In this document: in pieces, positions 51,962 to 56,260 of the stretch
Numbering within the stretch: the first letter of the stretch is position 1
Layout of the letters: each line of letters starts with the position of its first letter
From: Streptomyces triticagri
Lineage (GTDB): Bacteria; Actinomycetota; Actinomycetes; Streptomycetales; Streptomycetaceae
Direction: 5' to 3'
NCBI RefSeq assembly: GCF_003429565.1
Contig: NZ_QUAK01000054.1
Span: forward strand, 1 to 56,260
DNA length: 56,260 bases
Notes under the pieces: generated by a model
What the model saw: the letters and a program-made list of their open reading frames with translations, nothing else
What the model was told of the DNA's origin: nothing
The model's database searches: none
Made by a program: the position numbers and the translations under genes

Positions 51962-52028
51962 CGCCGAGCCGGACCCCGGACCGGACCACGGACCGGACCC
52001 CGGACCGGTGGGCGTGCCGATGCGCCCC

Positions 52029-52622
52029 CTAACCGCCCCCGCCCCGCCCGTCGTCGGGCTCACCGCCCTCGATCAGCGCGAGGAAGTCGCGGAACGCGCT
52101 CGGCATGTCCACCGATTCCGGGTCGAGCAGCCACTGGTACTGCAGTCCGTCCATCACCGCCACCAGGAGCGGCGCCGCGCGCTCGGGCGTGAGTCCGCCG
52201 GGCAGCCGGTCGCCGTACTCGGCGCGCAGGACCCGTGCCATGGACTCCCGGGTGCCGACATAGCGGCGGGTGAAGAACTCCCGGGCCGGATGGCCCTCCG
52301 TGACCGATTCGCCGAGCAGCGCGGAGAAGGTCTGCACGATGCCGGGGCGCATGGCGTTGTACTCCACGAGCGAGCCGAGCAGGTCGATGCGCCATTCGCT
52401 GCCGGGCACGGCGTCCCACTGGTCGCGCGCCTCCAGGACGGCGAGGAGCAGGGCTTCCTTGGTGGGGAAGTGGTGCAGCAGGCCCTGCTGGGTGAGGCCC
52501 ACCCGTTCCGCGACGGCTGCCAGGCTCGCGCCGCGATAGCCGCGTTCGGCGATGACCTCGAGGGCGGCGCGCAGGATCGCGGCCCGGCGTTCCTCGCTCC
52601 GGGCGGTCCTGGTGTCGCTCAT
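52029..52622 (-). CDS. TetR-family regulator
   Basis: A 197-residue regulator with N-terminal helix-turn-helix (ILRAALEVIAERGYRGASLAAVAERVGLTQQGLLHHFPTKEALLLAVLE, about 16-64) and a helical ligand-binding domain. Divergent from the GH3 gene, with direct repeats between the two genes, so GH3 is a likely target. Confidence 0.92.
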   Translation of the reverse strand: MSDTRTARSEERRAAILRAALEVIAERGYRGASLAAVAERVGLTQQGLLHHFPTKEALLLAVLEARDQWDAVPGSEWRIDLLGSLVEYNAMRPGIVQTFSALLGESVTEGHPAREFFTRRYVGTRESMARVLRAEYGDRLPGGLTPERAAPLLVAVMDGLQYQWLLDPESVDMPSAFRDFLALIEGGEPDDGRGGGG

Positions 52623-52627
52623 GGGGT

Positions 52628-52680
52628 CGTCACCGTACGGCTGCTCATGCCGTCACCGTACGACAGGCGGAGAGCAGCCG
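52628..52680. promoter_or_regulatory. Repeats between tetR and GH3 genes
   Basis: CGTCACCGTACG occurs at 52628-52639 and 52651-52662 (23-base period). CGGCTGCTC (52638-52646) pairs with GAGCAGCCG (52672-52680). These lie just upstream of the tetR start and are candidate regulator sites. Confidence 0.5.
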
Positions 52681-52790
52681 AAGAGGGATGGATAACGCTG
52701 AAGTAACGAAACCTACCGCTCGCCAGGTACGGGGTGCAGGATGGACGCACTCAGACCCGTGTGCAGGACCCGTATCAGGAGGTGCCGGCA

Positions 52791-55271
52791 ATGGCGTACC
52801 AGGCGGACGGCGAAGCCAGGAGCGGGGCCACGGCCCCGGAGCGGGCGCGGGACGAGGCCCGCGAGGCGGTGGTCGAGGCCGCGCTCGGCAAGCTCGACCT
52901 CGACACCAAGGCCCGGCTCCTCGGCGGCAAGGACGTGTGGTCGCTGCACCCGGTGCCCGCGATCGGCCTGAAGTCCCTGGTGATGTCCGACGGTCCGATC
53001 GGGGTGCGCGGGGTGCGCTGGACGGCCGCCGACCCGTCGATCGCGCTGCCCTCGCCGACCGCGCTCGCCGCCACCTGGGACCAGGACCTGGCCCGCCGGG
53101 CCGGCACGCTGCTCGCCCAGGAGGCCCGGCGCAAGGGCGTGCACGTACTGCTCGCGCCGACGGTCAATCTGCACCGCTCGCCGCTCGGCGGCCGGCACTT
53201 CGAGGCGTACAGCGAGGATCCGTATCTGACCGGGGTCATCGGCACCGGCTATGTGCAGGGTGTGCAGTCGGGCGGCGTCGGTACGACGGTGAAGCACTTC
53301 GTGGCCAACGACGCCGAGACGGAACGCTTCACGGTGAACAACCTGCTCTCCGAACGCGCCCTGCGCGAGCTGTACTTGGCGCCCTTCGAGGCCATCGTGG
53401 CGAACGCCCACCCGTGGGGCATCATGACCGCCTACAACACGGTGAACGGCACCACGATGACGGAGCACAGCTACCTGGTGAACGAGGTGCTGCGCGGCGA
53501 ATGGCGCTTCGACGGCTTCAACGTCTCCGACTGGAGCGCCGCCCGCTCGACCGCCGGTGACATCAAGGGCGGCCTCGACGTGGCCATGCCCGGCCCGGGG
53601 ACCGTCTACGGCGAGGCGCTCGCGACCGCCGTCCGCGCGGGCGAGGTCGACGAGTCCGAGGTGGACGCGGCGGTACGCAACGTCCTGCGGCTCGCCGCCC
53701 GGGTCGGTGCCCTGGAGGGCGCGGAGCCGGTCGTCACCGAGCTGCCCGCCGAGGTGGACGGCGAGGCGCTGGCCCGGGAGCTCGCCCGCCGCGCCTTCGT
53801 CCTGGTACGCAACTCCGGTGCGCTGCCGCTGCGTTCGGACACTCGGCTCGCCCTGATCGGGGCCGCGGCGCGGGATGCCCGGGTGCTCGGCGGCGGCTCC
53901 GCGACCGTCTTCCCCGACCATGTCGTCTCGCCGCTCGACGGACTGACCGCGGCGCTGCCCGAGGGCTCGCTCACGTATGCGGTCGGCGCCGATCCGAGTG
54001 GTGAACTCGCCGCCGCGGACAAGGGTTTCGAGCTGCACGCGATCTGCCGGGACGCGGACGGGGTCATCATCGGCGAGGGCCCGCTGCCGAACGGGCATGT
54101 GCAGTGGATGGGCGACGACCTGCCCGCCGGAGTCACCCACGAGACGCTGCACAGCGTCGAGATCAAGGGCGTCTTCACCCCGCGCGACAGCGGCGAGCAC
54201 ACCTTCGGCACCCGCGGGCTCGGCGCCTTCAAGCTGAGCGTGGACGGCCGGGAACTGTACGACGGCGTACAGGAGATGGGCGGCGAGTCCGACCCGTTCG
54301 AGGCGTTCTTCGGCTCACCCCAGGAGCGCGGCACGGTCAACCTCACCGCCGGTGAGCCGGTCGTGGTCTCGCTCGTGCACCCCCTTGACCGGTCGGTGGC
54401 GCCGCCGCTGCCCGCGATCGTCTTCAGCTTCACGCACCTCGGTCCGCGGCGTGACCCCGACGAGCTGATCGCCGAGGCCGCCGAGGCCGCCCGCGCGGCG
54501 GAGGTCGCGGTCGTCGTGGTCGCGACGACCGAGCGGGTCGAGTCCGAGGGATTCGACCGGAAGGACCTCCGACTCCCCGGCCGCCAGGACGACTTGGTAC
54601 GTGCGGTGGCCGCCGCCAATCCGAACACGGTGGTGGTCGTCAACTCCGGTTCGCCGGTGGAGCTGCCCTGGCGGGACGAGGTGGCGGCGGTGCTGCTCAG
54701 CTGGTTCCCCGGCCAGGAGGGCGGCGGGGCGCTCGCGGACGTGCTGCTCGGGGTCGAGGAGCCGGGCGGGCGGCTGCCCACCACCTGGGGCTCGCTGGCG
54801 GACGCGCCGGTCACCCGGGTGACTCCGGTGGACGGTCGACTCCCTTACGAGGAGGAGCTGTTCATCGGCTACCGGGCCTGGGACCGCGCCGGCGCCACAC
54901 CCTCGTACCCCTTCGGGCACGGCCTCGGCTACACGGACTGGGCGTACGAATCGCTCGAGGTGGACGGGACGACGGCGACCGTGCGGGTGCGCAATACGGG
55001 GAACCGGGCCGGACGCGAGGTCGTCCAGCTGTATCTCTCCCCCTCCCCCGCCTCGGCCGACGCGTCCCGGCCCGCGCGGTGGCTCGCCGGGTTCGCGGGG
55101 GTCACGGCCGGGCCCGGCGAGAGCGCGGAGGTGGTCGTCGAACTGCCGCGCCGGGCCTTCGAGATCTGGGACGAGGACACCAACTCCTGGTCCTACCAGG
55201 CGGGTTCGTACGACCTGACCGCGGGGCGGTCGGTGACGGACGGGCGACTGACGGAGACGGTGGTCGTCTAG
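52791..55271 (+). CDS. GH3 beta-glucosidase with PA14 insert
   Basis: An 826-residue cytoplasmic family-3 glycosidase. The TIM-barrel part contains VMSDGPIGVRG, the substrate-binding KHFVAND (168-174) and the nucleophile Asp247 in GFNVSDWSA. A second alpha/beta domain is interrupted by a PA14-type insert (about 440-550) with IKGVFTPRDSGEHTFGTRG. A C-terminal Fn3-like domain (AGREVVQLYLSP ... AGSYDL) ends the protein. AGGAGG precedes the ATG. With TetR control and no signal peptide it likely acts on imported glycosides or plant and steroid glucosides. The stop overlaps the convergent regulator by four bases. Confidence 0.93.
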   Translation: MAYQADGEARSGATAPERARDEAREAVVEAALGKLDLDTKARLLGGKDVWSLHPVPAIGLKSLVMSDGPIGVRGVRWTAADPSIALPSPTALAATWDQDLARRAGTLLAQEARRKGVHVLLAPTVNLHRSPLGGRHFEAYSEDPYLTGVIGTGYVQGVQSGGVGTTVKHFVANDAETERFTVNNLLSERALRELYLAPFEAIVANAHPWGIMTAYNTVNGTTMTEHSYLVNEVLRGEWRFDGFNVSDWSAARSTAGDIKGGLDVAMPGPGTVYGEALATAVRAGEVDESEVDAAVRNVLRLAARVGALEGAEPVVTELPAEVDGEALARELARRAFVLVRNSGALPLRSDTRLALIGAAARDARVLGGGSATVFPDHVVSPLDGLTAALPEGSLTYAVGADPSGELAAADKGFELHAICRDADGVIIGEGPLPNGHVQWMGDDLPAGVTHETLHSVEIKGVFTPRDSGEHTFGTRGLGAFKLSVDGRELYDGVQEMGGESDPFEAFFGSPQERGTVNLTAGEPVVVSLVHPLDRSVAPPLPAIVFSFTHLGPRRDPDELIAEAAEAARAAEVAVVVVATTERVESEGFDRKDLRLPGRQDDLVRAVAAANPNTVVVVNSGSPVELPWRDEVAAVLLSWFPGQEGGGALADVLLGVEEPGGRLPTTWGSLADAPVTRVTPVDGRLPYEEELFIGYRAWDRAGATPSYPFGHGLGYTDWAYESLEVDGTTATVRVRNTGNRAGREVVQLYLSPSPASADASRPARWLAGFAGVTAGPGESAEVVVELPRRAFEIWDEDTNSWSYQAGSYDLTAGRSVTDGRLTETVVV

Positions 55272-55927
55272 GCCTCGGTGCAGACGCCGTTCTCCCAGGC
55301 CCAGGCGGCGATCTCGACGCGGTTGCGGGCGTCCAGCTTGCGCTGCACGTTGCCCAGGTGGGTCTTGACCGTCGAGAGGGTCACATACAGGTCCGCGGCG
55401 ATCTCGTCGTTGGTACGGCCGCGGGCCACCCGGCGTACGACGTCCAGCTCGCGGTCCGTGAGCTGGGCCGATGCGGGTGGCGGCGTGCGGCGGTCCGGGG
55501 CGTCCGTCATGTGCTGCAGCAGGCGGACGGTGACGGACGGCGAGATCAGCGAGGCGCCCTGGGCCGCGGCGCGGACCGCCTCGGCGAGCAGGGCCGGGGA
55601 GCCGTCCTTGAGCAGGAAGCCGCAGGCGCCGTTGCGCAGGGCGCGGTACACGTACTCGTCGAGGTCGAAGGTGGTGGCGATCACGACGTGCAGGGGGTCC
55701 TGCACGCCGGGACCCGCCAGTTCGCGGGTGGCCGCGAGGCCGTCCAGGCCGGGCATCCGGATGTCCAGCAGGCAGACGTCCGGGCGGAGTTCGCGGGCGA
55801 GAGCGACGGCGGTGGTTCCGTCGGGGGCGTCCGCGACGACGTCGATGTCCGGTTGCGAGTCCAGGATCATGCGGTACGCGGACCGGATCATCTCCTGATC
55901 ATCTGCGATGAGCACGCGGATCGTCAT
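55268..55927 (-). CDS. NarL/LuxR-type response regulator
   Basis: A 219-residue regulator: receiver domain with phospho-acceptor Asp55 (CLLDIRMPG), a conserved Lys in LLKDG near residue 105, and a LuxR helix-turn-helix (LTDRELDVVRRVARGRTNDEIAADLYVTLSTVKTHL, about 155-190). No partner kinase is seen in the window; one could lie upstream beyond array D. Convergent with GH3, sharing CTAG at the ends. Confidence 0.93.
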   Translation of the reverse strand: MTIRVLIADDQEMIRSAYRMILDSQPDIDVVADAPDGTTAVALARELRPDVCLLDIRMPGLDGLAATRELAGPGVQDPLHVVIATTFDLDEYVYRALRNGACGFLLKDGSPALLAEAVRAAAQGASLISPSVTVRLLQHMTDAPDRRTPPPASAQLTDRELDVVRRVARGRTNDEIAADLYVTLSTVKTHLGNVQRKLDARNRVEIAAWAWENGVCTEA

Positions 55928-55943
55928 GCCGACGATCGTTGCA

Positions 55944-56260
55944 CCTCAGCCCGTCCGGCAGCGTCACCGGGTCACCCCTCAGCCCGTCGGGCCCCCTCAG
56001 CCCGTCCGGCCCCCTCAGCCCGTCCGGCACCTTCAGCCTGTCCGGCGTTTGAGGACATCTTTCAGCCGGTCCGGCGTTTGAGGACGAGGCCGTCCAGGCC
56101 AAGAAAGAGCCCGTCCGGCGATTGAGGACGAGGCCGCCAGGCCGATGCCTGGAACCGGAACGGCCCTGAACGGGCCTTGTCCTCAAGCGCCGGACCGGCT
56201 GAAAGACTGCCCTCAAACGCCGGGCGGGCTGAGAGATTGGCCTGGACGGCCTCGTCCTCA
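55944..56260. repeat. Palindromic repeat array D (runs off the window)
   Basis: Fourth array of the family, upstream of the NarL-type regulator gene. Its core (56122-56186) has the reverse orientation to the cores of A, B and C. Short units (CAGCCCGTCCGGC) fill the left part, inverted units the right. It continues past the window end. Confidence 0.92.

Overview
The window is high-GC DNA with GTG and TTG starts, Tat- and lipobox-type signal peptides, dense same-strand operons and short palindromic intergenic repeats. This is what a Streptomyces (or close actinomycete) chromosome looks like. I see no rRNA, tRNA, CRISPR array, phage module or transposase. All functional names come from reading motifs in the translated sequence; no database search was run.

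Layout. 0.1-2.0 kb: two convergent alpha/beta hydrolases. 2.0-2.5 kb: palindromic repeat array A. 2.5-6.1 kb (minus strand): OmpR-type regulator, histidine kinase, membrane-anchored VanY-type D,D-carboxypeptidase and a VanJ-like membrane endonuclease/exonuclease/phosphatase-fold protein, a candidate cell-envelope stress or glycopeptide-response unit without vanHAX. 6.1-6.5 kb: array B. 6.6-12.7 kb: sugar ABC importer (binding protein, two permeases), GH1 beta-glucosidase and a Tat-exported glycoamylase-like (GH144-type) protein, under a perfect palindromic operator. 12.7-12.95 kb: array C. 13-16 kb: TPM-domain protein and PspA. 16-20 kb: PAS/GAF/SpoIIE phosphatase with a fused anti-sigma-type kinase domain, a free-standing paralogue of that kinase domain, a Nudix hydrolase and a small SPOR-like protein. 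20-25 kb: complete urea ABC transporter urtABCDE, then a HutC-type GntR regulator.

26.5-36 kb: DUF4190/septum-formation-like membrane protein, secreted subtilase, threonine-synthase-like PLP enzyme, secreted parallel beta-helix (GH87-like) protein, TerD protein, LysR regulator, a DUF1648 membrane protein with a YtrA-type GntR regulator, and a RibD/DHFR-fold reductase. 36.4-41 kb: an island of one HExxH (ImmA/IrrE-like) protein, two tandem paralogous seven-helix membrane proteins (MAB_1171c/DUF6545 type) and a FAD oxidoreductase. 41-43 kb: serine beta-lactamase-like hydrolase divergent from a TetR regulator with a clear operator between them. 43-49.3 kb: a five-gene alternative Hsp70 operon (helical repeat protein, J-like protein, GrpE-like protein, Hsp70 ATPase, zinc-ribbon protein). 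49.3-52 kb: inositol-monophosphatase-like protein lacking a canonical metal ligand, APH-type kinase, Tat-exported M23 peptidase. 52-56 kb: TetR, GH3 beta-glucosidase with PA14 insert, orphan NarL-type regulator, and array D running off the end.

The strongest leads are the alternative Hsp70 operon, the VanRS/VanY/VanJ-like operon, the HExxH-membrane-membrane-FAD island, and the four related repeat arrays. Arrays A, B and C bracket two complete operons like cassette boundaries. A shared TACGCT-N6-start arrangement at three genes also suggests leaderless transcripts.
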